64,000 nucleotides of DNA from CAWBLP01 sp963789495 (GCA_963789495.1 CAWBLP010000021.1:12664-76663); one strand, 5' to 3'. Positions 18,372 through 27,827 are shown, counted from the stretch's first letter. A program made the numbers and translations. Notes: a model not told the origin generated them from the letters alone.

Positions 18372-19709
18372 ATGGCTTCCGCTGCCGAACAGCTCGCTGC
18401 CAATCTCAACCTCGGCGTGCTGTCGAAGGCGACCGAGCTCAAGAAGCGAATCTGGTTCACCCTGGCCGCGCTGATCGTCTATCGCATCGGCACCTACATC
18501 CCGGTCCCCGGGGTCGATGCCAGCGTCATGACGGAGATGCTGCAGCAGCACGGTGGCGGCATCCTGGGTATGTTCGACATGTTCACCGGTGGCGCGCTGC
18601 GCCGCATGACCGTGTTCGCGCTCAACCTCATGCCGTACATCAGCGCCAGCATCATTGTGCAGTTGATGTCGGCCGCCATTCCCTCCCTGGAGCAGCTCAA
18701 GAAAGAGGGCGAGCAGGGGCGGAAGAAGATGAACCAGTACACCCGCTACCTGACGGTGTTCATCGCGATGTTCCAGTCCTACGGCATTGCCGTCGGGCTC
18801 GAGAGCATGCATGGCAGTTTCGGCGCCGCGGTGATCGATCCGGGCTGGTTCTTCCGCGTGTCCAGCGTGATCACCCTGGTCGGCGGCACCATGTTCCTGA
18901 TGTGGATCGGCGAGCAGATCACCGCGCGCGGGGTCGGCAACGGCACCAGCCTGATCATTATGGCCGGCATCGTCGCCAACCTGCCCTCGGCGATGGCCTC
19001 GCTGCTGGAACTGGGCCGCACCGGCGCGCTGTCGCCGTTCTTCATCCTGGCATTCATCGTTCTGGCGGTGGCGACGGTCGCGTTCATCGTGTTCATGGAG
19101 CGGGCGCAGCGGCGGATACCCGTGCAATATCCGAAGCGCCAGGTCGGCAGCCGGATGTTCGGCGGCGACTCGACGCATATGCCGCTGAAGATCAACACCT
19201 CCGGCGTCATTCCGCCGATCTTCGCCAGTTCAATCCTGTTGATCCCGGCGACGGTGGCGGGATTTTCCACCAACGGGCCGCCCTGGCTGCAATGGATCTC
19301 GACCCAGTTGTCGCACGGCCAGCCGCTGTACCTGGCGCTGTACGCCAGCATGATCCTGTTCTTTTCGTATTTTTACACCGCCGTGGTGTTCAACCCGGAG
19401 GAGACCGCTGACAACCTGAAGAAATATGGCGGATTCATTCCCGGCATCCGTCCCGGCAGCGCCACCGCCGACTATTTCGACCGGGTGCTCACCCGGCTGA
19501 CCACGGTGGGTGGGCTCTATCTGGTGGCCGTCTGCCTGCTGCCGGAGGTGCTGATCAGCGACTACGGCCTGCCGTTCTATTTCGGCGGCACCTCGATCCT
19601 GATCGTTGTCTCGGTCACCATGGATACGGTGACGCAGATCCAGTCCCATCTTCTGGCGCACCAGTATGAAGGGCTGATCAAGAAGTCGCGGGTGCGGGGG
19701 AGACGATGA
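18372..19709 (+). CDS. secY: Protein translocase subunit SecY
   Basis: 445 residues, ten predicted membrane helices. SecY signatures are present: YIPVPGVD near helix 1, ASIIVQLMSAAIPSLEQLKKEG (plug/helix 2 region, quoted in part) and the cytosolic loops with arginines that contact SecA and the ribosome. It forms the channel of the Sec translocon in the inner membrane and is the last classic spc gene; adk follows after 61 bases. Confidence 0.98.
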   Translation: MASAAEQLAANLNLGVLSKATELKKRIWFTLAALIVYRIGTYIPVPGVDASVMTEMLQQHGGGILGMFDMFTGGALRRMTVFALNLMPYISASIIVQLMSAAIPSLEQLKKEGEQGRKKMNQYTRYLTVFIAMFQSYGIAVGLESMHGSFGAAVIDPGWFFRVSSVITLVGGTMFLMWIGEQITARGVGNGTSLIIMAGIVANLPSAMASLLELGRTGALSPFFILAFIVLAVATVAFIVFMERAQRRIPVQYPKRQVGSRMFGGDSTHMPLKINTSGVIPPIFASSILLIPATVAGFSTNGPPWLQWISTQLSHGQPLYLALYASMILFFSYFYTAVVFNPEETADNLKKYGGFIPGIRPGSATADYFDRVLTRLTTVGGLYLVAVCLLPEVLISDYGLPFYFGGTSILIVVSVTMDTVTQIQSHLLAHQYEGLIKKSRVRGRR

Positions 19710-19735
19710 TGGCTGGATCAGGTCCGGCCACGACC
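19708..19735. repeat. Degenerate REP-like palindrome
   Basis: GATGGCTGGATCAGGTCCGG plus CCACGACC closely resembles the 17561 repeat, with several substitutions. It starts at the secY stop codon and lies in the secY-adk gap. Confidence 0.55.
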
Positions 19736-19770
19736 AGGGAGAAGGATCGGGTTTCCGCCCGAGGGCACAT

Positions 19771-20433
19771 ATGAAGCTGATACTGCTGGGTCCGCCCGGC
19801 GCAGGGAAGGGAACGCAGGCCAAACGGCTGCAGGATCGCTACGGCATCGCCCAGATCTCCACCGGCGACATGTTGCGCGCCGAGGTGGCGGCCGGCACGC
19901 CGGTCGGTCGGGAGGCCAAGGCGGTGATGGAGGCGGGGCAGCTCGTCTCCGACGATATCCTGGTCCGCATGCTGCGCAGCCGGATCGCCCAGCCGGATTG
20001 CGCCAAGGGATTTATCCTGGACGGGTTTCCGCGCACCGTGCCGCAGGCGCAGGCGCTGGATCGCATGCTGGCGGAGAACGGGCTGCATCTGGATGCGGTG
20101 ATCGAGCTGCAGGTGAATGACGCGGCCCTGGTGGATCGCATCGCCGGGCGCTTCACCTGCGCGAAATGCGGCGCCGGTTACCACGACACGTTCCAGCCGC
20201 CGCATAAGGCGGGCGTCTGTGATGTCTGCGGCGGCACCGAATTCACCCGCCGCGCCGACGACAATCGCGACACGGTGGCGGCGCGGCTGGACGCGTATCA
20301 CCGGCAGACCGCGCCGATCCTGCCGCATTACGCGGCGCAGGGGATCCTTCACGCGGTGGACGGCATGGCCGAGATCGACGCGGTGACGCAGCAGCTTTTG
20401 GCCACGCTCGATCGGGCCGTGGCGGCCGGCTGA
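19771..20433 (+). CDS. adk: Adenylate kinase (zinc-lid form)
   Basis: 220 residues. P-loop GPPGAGKGTQ at 7-16, followed by the NMP-binding domain and a LID containing FTCAKCGAGYHDT...VCDVCGG. The two CxxC pairs are the four-cysteine zinc site found in many long-form adenylate kinases. It makes ADP from ATP and AMP. The secY-adk order is conserved across bacteria. The next gene starts 10 bases downstream. Confidence 0.97.
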   Translation: MKLILLGPPGAGKGTQAKRLQDRYGIAQISTGDMLRAEVAAGTPVGREAKAVMEAGQLVSDDILVRMLRSRIAQPDCAKGFILDGFPRTVPQAQALDRMLAENGLHLDAVIELQVNDAALVDRIAGRFTCAKCGAGYHDTFQPPHKAGVCDVCGGTEFTRRADDNRDTVAARLDAYHRQTAPILPHYAAQGILHAVDGMAEIDAVTQQLLATLDRAVAAG

Positions 20434-20443
20434 ACGATCGGGC

Positions 20444-22009
20444 ATGGCAACCGGTCTGGAGCTGCTGCGACAGGCCGACCAGCAGCATCAGGCGCGTCAG
20501 TTGGACGCGGCGATCGAGCTGTATCGCCAAGCGGTGGCGCGCAATCCCGCCCTGCTGGAAGCCTGGTACGGCCTCGGCTGCGCCAGTGCCGCGGCCGGGG
20601 CCTATGGCGATGCCATCCCGGCCTTGCGTCGCGCCGTGACGCTACGTCCCGACGCCCTCGGCGCGCGCTGCAATCTGGCCGAGGCGCTGTTCGAGCTGGG
20701 CGAGGTCGACGCCGCGGTCATCGAGTTCGAGCGTGCGGCAGCCGGTGGCGATGCGGGGGTGCGCGCCTCGGCCCTGGCGACCCTGGCCTGTATCGCGCCC
20801 GGCTCCCCCGGGATGGACAACGCTTCGGTGCTTGTGGCGCGCCGGCGCTGGGCTGCGCTGATCGGCCGGGGGATCACGCCGCTTCCGACCGCCCCCGCTC
20901 AACCCGCAGGAGCTGAACCCGCCGAACCGGGCCGCAAGCTGCGCATCGGCTATCTCAGCGCCTTCTTTGGCGCGCGTAACTGGATGAAGCCGGTCTGGGG
21001 TGTGATCAACCAGCACGACCGGGCGCGGTTCGAGATCCATCTGCTGTCGGATGGCGCCGATCCGTCCGCCGCCAGCGGGTATATGGATCATCCCGACGAC
21101 CGCGTCTGGCAGATCACCGGCGTGTCCAACGCCGAACTGGCGCGGCATATCCGGGCGGCCGAACTCGACGTGCTGGTGGACCTGAACGGCTACAGCCGGC
21201 AGGCGCGACTGCCGCTGTTCCTGTACCGGCCGGCGCGGCGGCAGATCGCCTGGTTCAATCTGTATGCCAGCAGCGGCGTGGCCGGCATCGACACGCTGGT
21301 GGGCGACGCAGCGGTGCTGCCGCCGGAGGAGGAGGCGCACTACTGCGAGCATGTGGTGCGGGTGCCGGGCAGCTACCTGGCATTCGAGGTGCTGTATCCG
21401 GTGCCGGAGGTTGCGCCGCCGCCGGTGCTGACGAACGGCTACCTGACCTTTGGCTGCCTCGGTTCGGCCTATAAGCTGACCGACCCGGTGATCGCCGCCT
21501 GGTGCGACATCCTTCATGCCACCCCGACCGCGCGCTTGCGGCTGCGCAACCGCACGCTGGATGAGGCATCCAACCGCGCAGCCTTGCTGGCCCGGTTCGC
21601 CCAGGGTGGCGTGACGCCGGACCGGCTGTCCCTGCACGGGGCCGCGGAGCATTTCGACTTCCTGCGCGACTACGACCGGGTCGACGTCGCGCTCGACACG
21701 TTTCCGTATAATGGCGGCACCACCACGACCGAGGCGCTGTGGCAGGGCGTGCCCGTGCTGAGCTTCAACGGCGATCGCTGGGCGTCGCGAACCAGCCGTT
21801 CGCTGCTGCTGGCCGCCGGATTGGACGACTGGGTGGTGGCGGATGCGACCGGCTACGTCCAGGCCGCCATCGATCTGGTCCAGGCGGCCGACACGCCGGG
21901 GCGGCTCGCCGCATTGCGGGCCGGCATGCGGGCGCGGCTGCGGGATAGCGCGGCCTGCGACACAGCCGGGCTGTGCGCCGCGCTGGAGGCGATCTATCGC
22001 CGCGCCTAA
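20444..22009 (+). CDS. TPR / GT41 (O-GlcNAc transferase-like) glycosyltransferase
   Basis: 521 residues. Residues 1 to about 110 are three TPR-like helix pairs (AIELYRQAVARNPALLEAWY, AIPALRRAVTLRPDALGARC). From about 160 to the end it matches the catalytic domain of the SPINDLY/OGT family: IGYLSAFFG, DLNGYSRQ, LTFGCLGSAYKLTDPVIAAW, DRLSLHGAAEHFDFL, LDTFPYNGGTTTTEALWQGV. The probable activity is transfer of a sugar from a nucleotide sugar to protein or to a glycan; the acceptor is unknown. It lies 10 bases after adk, so is probably co-transcribed with the spc genes, an unusual neighbour for ribosomal proteins. Confidence 0.88.
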   Translation: MATGLELLRQADQQHQARQLDAAIELYRQAVARNPALLEAWYGLGCASAAAGAYGDAIPALRRAVTLRPDALGARCNLAEALFELGEVDAAVIEFERAAAGGDAGVRASALATLACIAPGSPGMDNASVLVARRRWAALIGRGITPLPTAPAQPAGAEPAEPGRKLRIGYLSAFFGARNWMKPVWGVINQHDRARFEIHLLSDGADPSAASGYMDHPDDRVWQITGVSNAELARHIRAAELDVLVDLNGYSRQARLPLFLYRPARRQIAWFNLYASSGVAGIDTLVGDAAVLPPEEEAHYCEHVVRVPGSYLAFEVLYPVPEVAPPPVLTNGYLTFGCLGSAYKLTDPVIAAWCDILHATPTARLRLRNRTLDEASNRAALLARFAQGGVTPDRLSLHGAAEHFDFLRDYDRVDVALDTFPYNGGTTTTEALWQGVPVLSFNGDRWASRTSRSLLLAAGLDDWVVADATGYVQAAIDLVQAADTPGRLAALRAGMRARLRDSAACDTAGLCAALEAIYRRA

Positions 22010-22019
22010 TGCCACACCG

Positions 22020-22934
22020 ATGCGCGACGAAACTGCCCCGGTCATTGCCCCCGGCCACACCCGGATGAGGCTGTCAATTCTGCTCTGGATCGGCGGCCTG
22101 TTGCTGGTCGGCTACGCGGGTGGGCTGACCGCGCTCTATCTGATGCAGCGCCGCTTCATCTACCTCCCGGACCGACGCACACCCGACCCGGCTGCTTCCG
22201 GCGTGCCGAACGTGGTGGTGGGGCGCATCCGCACCGCCGATGGCCTGTCGCTGTTGGCCTGGTATGCCCCGCCGGCCCGCTCCGATGGCTGTGTCGTGGT
22301 CTATCTGCACGGTAATGGCGGCCATATCGGCTATCGCGCCGAGCGACTGCTGCGGTTCACCGCGCTGGGTTGGGGTGTCCTGCTGCCGGAGTATCGCGGC
22401 TATGGCGGCAATCCCGGCACCCCGTCGGAGGCCGGGCTGTGGCGCGATACGCAGGCAGCGCTGGCGCAGGTGCGGGCGATGGGCGTGCCGCCGAAACGCA
22501 TCCTGTTATGGGGCGAGTCGCTCGGGACCGGCCTGGCAGTGCGCCTTGGCGCGGAGAACGAGGTGGCGGCGCTGTTGCTGGAATCGCCTTATACCTCGCT
22601 GGTGGCGATGGGGCGGCGGCAGTTCCCCTGGGCGCCGGTCGGGCTTCTGCTGCAGGACCGGTTCGACAGCCTGGCGCGCATCGGGGCGGTAAAGGCGCCG
22701 ATCCTGGTCATGCAGGGCGATCGCGACCGGCTCGTGCCGCCGGCCATGGGGCAGCGCCTATTGGCCGCTGCCCATGCACCGGCCCAGTTGTGGCATGCGC
22801 GGGAGGCTGGCCATAATGACCTGGACCGTCACGGGATGATCGAGGCGGCGGCCGCCTTCGTGGCAAGCGCGTGCGGTGAGCAGGGGCGAAAGGCCGGGAA
22901 CCACGGCCTGCGCCCTGACCTCACGCGAACGTGA
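22020..22934 (+). CDS. Membrane-anchored alpha/beta hydrolase (BEM46/YqiA-like)
   Basis: 304 residues. An N-terminal membrane anchor (ILLWIGGLLLVGYAGGLTAL) is followed by an alpha/beta hydrolase core with VVYLHGNGGH (oxyanion), LLWGESLGTGLAV with the nucleophile serine, the acid in VMQGDRDRLVP, and the histidine in EAGHNDL. It belongs to the family of membrane-attached serine hydrolases of mostly unknown substrate. ATG 22020 starts 10 bases after the GT41 gene; ATG 22065 (MRLSILL) is an alternative. It sits between the spc and alpha ribosomal blocks. Confidence 0.87.
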   Translation: MRDETAPVIAPGHTRMRLSILLWIGGLLLVGYAGGLTALYLMQRRFIYLPDRRTPDPAASGVPNVVVGRIRTADGLSLLAWYAPPARSDGCVVVYLHGNGGHIGYRAERLLRFTALGWGVLLPEYRGYGGNPGTPSEAGLWRDTQAALAQVRAMGVPPKRILLWGESLGTGLAVRLGAENEVAALLLESPYTSLVAMGRRQFPWAPVGLLLQDRFDSLARIGAVKAPILVMQGDRDRLVPPAMGQRLLAAAHAPAQLWHAREAGHNDLDRHGMIEAAAAFVASACGEQGRKAGNHGLRPDLTRT

Positions 22935-22944
22935 TGTGGGCGCG

Positions 22945-22972
22945 TTGACTCCCGGCGCGTCGGACGTATAGT
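22945..22972 (+). promoter_or_regulatory. Promoter of the rpsM-rpsK-rpoA-rplQ operon
   Basis: TTGACT (22945-22950), a 16-base spacer, TATAGT (22967-22972). The next 120 bases up to the rpsM GTG contain hairpins (CCCCCC-GTATT-GGGGG near 22990 and CCCGGC...GCCGGG near 23060), a possible leader for S4-type feedback. It implies the alpha operon has its own start, separated from spc by the two inserted genes. Confidence 0.7.
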
Positions 22973-23093
22973 CCGCCGCTTCGGCGTCCCCCCGTATTGG
23001 GGGTATCGCCGCTTGCGCATTCTTTCCCCCTGGCTTTGCCCCTTGGGGTTCGTCAACGCCCGGCACGTCAGCCGGGCCATAGGAGTTACAGGC

Positions 23094-23471
23094 GTGGCGC
23101 GTATTGCCGGCGTGAACATCCCCACCAATAAGCGCGTGACCATCGGGCTCCGCTACATTTTCGGCATCGGCCCGACCAAGGCGGCCGAAATCTGTGGTCG
23201 GCTGAACATCCCCGACGAGCGCCGGGTCAACCAGCTCTCCGACGAGGAGGTGCTGCGGATTCGCGAGCTGATCGACCGGGAATACCGCGTCGAGGGCGAC
23301 CTGCGGCGTGAAGTGGCGATGAACATCAAGCGGCTGATGGACCTTGGCTGCTATCGCGGCCTGCGGCATCGCCGTGGCCTGCCGGTGCGGGGCCAGCGCA
23401 CCCACACCAATGCGCGCACGCGCAAGGGCAAGGCGGTGGCGATCGCCGGCAAGAAGAAGGTCACGAAATAG
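23094..23471 (+). CDS. rpsM: 30S ribosomal protein S13
   Basis: 125 residues from GTG 23094 (MARIAGVNIPTNKRVTIGLR) after AGGAG. The closing GLPVRGQRTHTNARTRKGK is the 16S/tRNA-contacting tail. First gene of the alpha block. Confidence 0.97.
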   Translation: MARIAGVNIPTNKRVTIGLRYIFGIGPTKAAEICGRLNIPDERRVNQLSDEEVLRIRELIDREYRVEGDLRREVAMNIKRLMDLGCYRGLRHRRGLPVRGQRTHTNARTRKGKAVAIAGKKKVTK

Positions 23472-23549
23472 GCCGTTCGGACATTTTGCTTCCTTGGATT
23501 ACCTGCCGCGCATCGCGCGCGGCGCAGAACTGGAACAGGATCTGAGACC

Positions 23550-23948
23550 ATGGCGAGAGCCGCCACTGCCGCTTCGCGCCCCCGCCGGAAGGAGCGCAAG
23601 AATATCTCGTCCGGCGTCGCTCATGTCGCGGCGACCTTCAATAACACGGTGATCACCATCACCGACGCCCAGGGCAATGCCATCGCGTGGTCGTCCTCCG
23701 GCAGCCAGGGCTTCAAGGGGAGCCGCAAGTCGACGCCCTACGCCGCGCAGGTCGCCGCCGAGGACGCCGGCAAGAAGGCGCGTGAGCACGGCATGGAGCA
23801 GTTGGAGATTGAGGTCAGCGGTCCCGGCTCGGGACGCGAGAGCGCGTTGCGGGCGTTGCAGGCGGTCGGGTTCAGCATCTCCGCGATCCGCGACATGACG
23901 CCGATTCCGCATAACGGATGCCGCCCGCGCAAGCGTCGGCGCGTCTGA
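23550..23948 (+). CDS. rpsK: 30S ribosomal protein S11
   Basis: 132 residues. Ends NGCRPRKRRRV, and has VAHVAATFNNTVITITDAQG and STPYAAQVAAEDAGKKAREH. A platform protein by the E site. 78 bases separate it from rpsM. Confidence 0.98.
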   Translation: MARAATAASRPRRKERKNISSGVAHVAATFNNTVITITDAQGNAIAWSSSGSQGFKGSRKSTPYAAQVAAEDAGKKAREHGMEQLEIEVSGPGSGRESALRALQAVGFSISAIRDMTPIPHNGCRPRKRRRV

Positions 23949-24003
23949 TTTCCCGGCCCCGCGTGCGCCTGGCGCCGCGGGCCGCATTGTCGTTCACAGC
24001 GCA

Positions 24004-24024
24004 GGGCCGTGCCGGACACGGCCC
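24004..24024 (+). promoter_or_regulatory. Hairpin before rpoA
   Basis: GGGCCGTG-CCGGA-CACGGCCC, a strong 8-bp stem ending 15 bases before the rpoA start and lacking a T run. It is more likely an mRNA processing or translation control element than a terminator. Confidence 0.45.
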
Positions 24025-24039
24025 GAAAGGTGTCAGCCA

Positions 24040-25071
24040 ATGAGGCAGAGTGCAGTCATTCAGCGGAACTGGCAGTCCCTGATCAAGCCGGAAAAGCTGG
24101 AGGTCGAGCCGGGTGCCGATCCCGGCCGGGTCGCCACCATCGTCGCCGAACCGCTGGAGCGCGGCTTCGGCATGACCCTGGGCAATGCGATCCGCCGCAT
24201 CTTGCTGTCGTCGCTGCAGGGCGCGGCGGTGACCTCGGTGCAGATCGACGGCGTGCTGCATGAGTTCAGCAGCATTCCCGGCGTGCGGGAAGACGTGACC
24301 GATATCGTGCTGAACATCAAGCAGCTCGCGCTGCGGATGCACGGCGAAGGTCCGAAGCGGATGACGCTGAGCGCGACCGGACCCGGCGAAGTGCGCGCCG
24401 GTCAGATCCAGGCCGGACACGACATCGACATCATGAACCCCGAGCTGGTGATCTGCACGCTGGACGACGGCGTGAAGCTCGGCATGGAGTTCACCGTCAA
24501 CCTCGGCAAGGGCTACGTGCCGTCGGCCGCCAACCGGCCGGAAGATGCGCCGATCGGCCTGATCCCGGTGGATGCGATCTATTCCCCGGTGCGTCGGGTG
24601 TCGTATCGCGTGGACCCGACCCGCGTCGGCCAGGTGACCGACTACGACAAACTGCTGCTGACGGTGGAGACCAACGGCGCGGTGACGCCGGAGGATTCGG
24701 TGGCGCTCGCCGCGCGCATCCTGCAGGACCAGTTGCAGCTGTTCATCAACTTCGAAGAGCCGCAGCAGATCCGCGCGGAGGAGCCGGAAGACAACCTGCC
24801 GTTCAATCGCAATCTGCTGCGCAAGGTGGACGAGCTGGAACTGTCGGTGCGGTCGGCGAACTGCCTGAAGAACGACAACATCGTCTATATCGGCGACCTG
24901 GTGCAGAAGACCGAGCAGGAAATGCTGCGCACGCCGAACTTCGGGCGGAAGTCGCTGAACGAGATCAAGGAGGTGCTGACCTCCATGGGCCTGTCGCTGG
25001 GCATGACCGTACCGGGCTGGCCGCCGGAGAATATCGAAGATCTTGCCAAGCGGCTGGAAGAGCCGTTCTGA
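24040..25071 (+). CDS. rpoA: RNA polymerase subunit alpha
   Basis: 343 residues. The N-terminal dimerisation domain has EPLERGFGMTLGNAIRRILL, a flexible linker follows at about 235-250, and the C-terminal DNA-binding domain contains LELSVRSANCLKNDNIVYIG and GRKSLNEIKEVL, with the 265-type determinant that contacts UP elements and activators such as the FNR-type protein expected to act at 58803. 90 bases after rpsK. Confidence 0.98.
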   Translation: MRQSAVIQRNWQSLIKPEKLEVEPGADPGRVATIVAEPLERGFGMTLGNAIRRILLSSLQGAAVTSVQIDGVLHEFSSIPGVREDVTDIVLNIKQLALRMHGEGPKRMTLSATGPGEVRAGQIQAGHDIDIMNPELVICTLDDGVKLGMEFTVNLGKGYVPSAANRPEDAPIGLIPVDAIYSPVRRVSYRVDPTRVGQVTDYDKLLLTVETNGAVTPEDSVALAARILQDQLQLFINFEEPQQIRAEEPEDNLPFNRNLLRKVDELELSVRSANCLKNDNIVYIGDLVQKTEQEMLRTPNFGRKSLNEIKEVLTSMGLSLGMTVPGWPPENIEDLAKRLEEPF

Positions 25072-25094
25072 GCGTCGGATAAAGGGACCGAACG

Positions 25095-25535
25095 ATGCGT
25101 CACGGGGTTGCCGGCCGAAAGCTCGGCGTCACATCCAGCCACCGCCAGGCCATGTTCCGCAACATGGCGCACGCGCTGATCAAGCACGAGCAGATCACCA
25201 CCACGCTGCCCAAGGCCAAGGAGCTGCGGCCGGTGGCGGAGAAGCTGATCACCCTGGGCAAGAAGGGCGGCCTGGCCAATCGGCGTCTGGCCTATGCGCA
25301 GCTTCGCGACGACACGATCGTGGCCAAGCTGTTCGATACGCTTGCCACGCGGTATCGCAGCCGGTCGGGTGGCTATACCCGCGTGCTGAAGGCGGGCGTG
25401 CGTTATGGCGATGCCGCGGATATGGCCGTGATCGAGCTGATCGATCGCGACCTGGCGGCGAAGGGCCAGGACAGCGGCCCGGTGCAGGAGCAGGCCGCAG
25501 AGCCGGAACTGCCGCCGCCGCCGGCGGCGGCGTAG
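25095..25535 (+). CDS. rplQ: 50S ribosomal protein L17
   Basis: 146 residues. MRHGVAGRKLGVTSSHRQAM and EQITTTLPKAKELRPVAEKL are diagnostic. It ends in a Pro/Ala tail (LPPPPAAA). Last gene of the ribosomal superoperon; a repeat element follows within 12 bases of the stop. Confidence 0.97.
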   Translation: MRHGVAGRKLGVTSSHRQAMFRNMAHALIKHEQITTTLPKAKELRPVAEKLITLGKKGGLANRRLAYAQLRDDTIVAKLFDTLATRYRSRSGGYTRVLKAGVRYGDAADMAVIELIDRDLAAKGQDSGPVQEQAAEPELPPPPAAA

Positions 25536-25546
25536 CGGGAGGCAGT

Positions 25547-25780
25547 CGGGGCTTCGCCCCGAACCCCACCAGGGGGCTTTGCCCCCTGGACCTGCAGCAA
25601 AGGCTGAGCCTTTGCAATCACATACTGGTTGGGTTGGGAAGGGCGCGCGACGGTCTCGGACCACGCGGCCATCACGACCAGCCCCTCCCGACCCAAACAT
25701 ATATGGTTCCAAGGGCGAGCCCTTGGCGGGGTTTCAAGGGGCAGCGCCCCTTGATGGGGGTTCGGGGGCAACGCCCCCGC
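25547..25780. repeat. MITE-like inverted element built of GGGGC hairpins
   Basis: Two copies of about 97 bases (25547-25643 and 25682-25780) face each other across a ~38-base centre. Each contains, in order, a GGGGC-TT-GCCCC type hairpin, GAACCCC, a second GGGG-CTTT/CGCT-CCCC hairpin, and a third (GCAAAGGCTGAGCCTTTGC or its AAGGGC/GCCCTT variant). Related single copies flank the IS at 46181-46228 and 47551-47590, and one lies at 62268-62295. It carries no coding sequence and fills the gap between convergent rplQ and the dehydrogenase gene. Confidence 0.65.
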
Positions 25781-25793
25781 CACTTGCCAGCGT

Positions 25794-26751
25794 TCAGCCC
25801 ACCAGGTTCTTCGGGCTGTCCCCCGCCAGCACCGCCGCCATCCCGTCCAACACCAGCGCGCCCATCGCATCCCGCGTCTCCGCGGTGGCGGAGCCGAGAT
25901 GCGGCAGCAGCACCACATTCTCCAGCGCCAGATAACCGGCATTCACCTTCGGCTCGCCGTCGTAGACATCCAGCCCCGCCGCGGCGACCTGGCCACTGCG
26001 CAGCGCCGCGATCAGCGCGGCATCGTTGATCAGCGTGCCACGGGCTGCATTCGCCACCACCGCCCCCTTCGGCAATTGCGCGATGCGGGCGGCGTTCAGC
26101 CAGTGCCGTGTGCCCTCGCCGCCCGGCGCATGCAGCGACAGCACCTCGCATTCCGGCAGGAAGCTGGCATCGGTCTCATGGAACACCGCGCCGGCCTCCA
26201 GATCCTCCGGCAGCCGCGCCACGTCGTGGTAGTGCACCTGCATGCCGAAGCCGCGACCGATACGCGCCAGTTCGCGGCCGATGCGGCCCATGCCGAACAC
26301 GCCCAGCTTGCGGCCGGAGACCTGGGTGCCGAGCAACTGGGTGGGCGCCCAGCCTGGCCAGGCATTGGCGCGGATCATGCGTTCGCCTTCACCGGCGCGG
26401 CGGGCGGCTGCCAGGATCAGCAGCATCGCGCATTCCGCGGTGGCGACGCTCAGCACATCCGGCGTGTTGCATACCGGCAGCCCGCGCGCCTTTGCGGCGG
26501 CCACGTCGATATGGTCGTAGCCGACGCTGAACGTGCCGATCACCTTCACCGAGGCCGGCAGCGCGGCGATGGTCGCCGCATCCAGCTTGTCGCCCGGCGC
26601 GCACAGTACCCGCGGCGGCCCCTTCGGCACGAACCACCAGATCGGGTATCGGCGAGTCGGATGCGGTCGGACGTATATCGAAGGCGGACGCGGCGCGGGC
26701 TTCCACGGTCGCAGGCAGGCGGCGTGTGATCAGCAGGACCGGTTTGGCCAT
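25794..26751 (-). CDS. D-2-hydroxyacid dehydrogenase (glyoxylate reductase-like), one frame break
   Basis: 318 residues after removing one base. Rossmann motif GVFGMGRIGRELARIGRGFG; catalytic set Arg in ANAARGTLIND, Glu in YDGEPKV and His in LLPHLGSA; the substrate region SVGYDHIDVAAAKARG follows the GyaR/GRHPR subgroup. It reduces glyoxylate or hydroxypyruvate with NAD(P)H, probably. The first ~45 codons are in another frame: one surplus C within CCC at 26609-26611 separates ...DLVVRAEGAAA from VLCAPGDKLDA. The paralogous gene starting at 27731 lies 11 bases upstream in the same direction, so the two form an operon. Confidence 0.87.
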
Positions 26752-26762
26752 TGCGTGTCCTT

Positions 26763-27731
26763 TCAGTGCCACAGCGGGTCGATCGGCCCGCGTCCGGAAA
26801 GCACGGCGGCGATATTGTCGAGCGCCCGAAACCCCATCGCATTGCGGGTCTCGATGCTCGCGCTGCCGACATGCGGCGAGAGAATGACGTTATCCAGCTT
26901 GCCGAAGCGTGAATCGTAGTCGGGCTCGCTGCGGAACACGTCCAATCCGGCGGCGAACAATTGGCCGGAGGTCAGCGCGCTATACAGCGCGTCCTCATCC
27001 ACCAGCCCGCCGCGCGACACGTTCACCAGCACCGCGCCGCGCGGCAGCAGCGACAATGCGTCGGCGTCGATGATGCGATCGGTGGCCGGGGTGGCGGGCG
27101 CGTGCAGCGACAGGAACTGGCAGCGCGGCAGCATCGCGTGGAAATCCGCGTAATACTCCGCGCCCTGTTCCAGCGCCGGCGGCAGGCGGTTGCGGGCGTG
27201 GTACACCACCCGCATGTCGAAGCCGCGCGCGCGTTGCGCCATGGCGCGGCCGATGCGGCCCATGCCGAGGATGCCCAGCGTCTTGCCGGTGACGCGTACC
27301 CCGAGCAGATCGCCCTGGCCGATGCGGAAGCGCCAGCCCTGACGCATGATCCGGTCGTATTCATAGGCGCGCCGTGCGGCCGCCAGCAGCATCATGAAGG
27401 CGTGGTCGGCGGTGCATTCGGTCAGCACGCCGGGCGTGTTGGTCACCACCAGGCCGCGTGCCTGCGCTGCCGCGACGTCGATATGGTCGTAGCCGACGCT
27501 GCTGGTGGCGCCGACTTTCACGCTGTCCGGCAGGGCGGCGATGCCGGCGGCGGACAGCGGCAGCGTGTTGGTGAACAGGATCGCCTCGGCGCGGTGGCGC
27601 GTGGTCGCGTCCAGCACCTGCGGCAGCGTCATGTCGTCCTTGCCTTCCACCACCAGCGCATCGAATTCGTCCCGTGCGCGGGCGACGACGTCACGCGTGG
27701 TGAGATAGGCGACCACCAGCCTCGGTTTCAT
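26763..27731 (-). CDS. D-2-hydroxyacid dehydrogenase (glyoxylate/hydroxypyruvate reductase-like)
   Basis: 322 residues from ATG 27731 (MKPRLVVAYLTTRDV). NAD site GILGMGRIGRAMA; catalytic Arg in VNVSRGGLVDE, Glu in RSEPDYD, His in LSPHVGSAS. The subgroup motif SVGYDHIDVAAAQARG is nearly identical to that of the next gene, so the two are tandem paralogues from duplication. The gene is divergent from the M20 amidohydrolase with 96 bases between the starts, which may share control. Confidence 0.92.
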   Translation of the reverse strand: MKPRLVVAYLTTRDVVARARDEFDALVVEGKDDMTLPQVLDATTRHRAEAILFTNTLPLSAAGIAALPDSVKVGATSSVGYDHIDVAAAQARGLVVTNTPGVLTECTADHAFMMLLAAARRAYEYDRIMRQGWRFRIGQGDLLGVRVTGKTLGILGMGRIGRAMAQRARGFDMRVVYHARNRLPPALEQGAEYYADFHAMLPRCQFLSLHAPATPATDRIIDADALSLLPRGAVLVNVSRGGLVDEDALYSALTSGQLFAAGLDVFRSEPDYDSRFGKLDNVILSPHVGSASIETRNAMGFRALDNIAAVLSGRGPIDPLWH

Positions 27732-27827
27732 ACCGTGAACTCCCCTCCGCCGCTTTATGGCCAAGCGAAGACGGTTGCGGAAGGGGCCGGGGCGGGCGCA
27801 GCGTGCGCGTTTTCACGGAGCCTCGCC

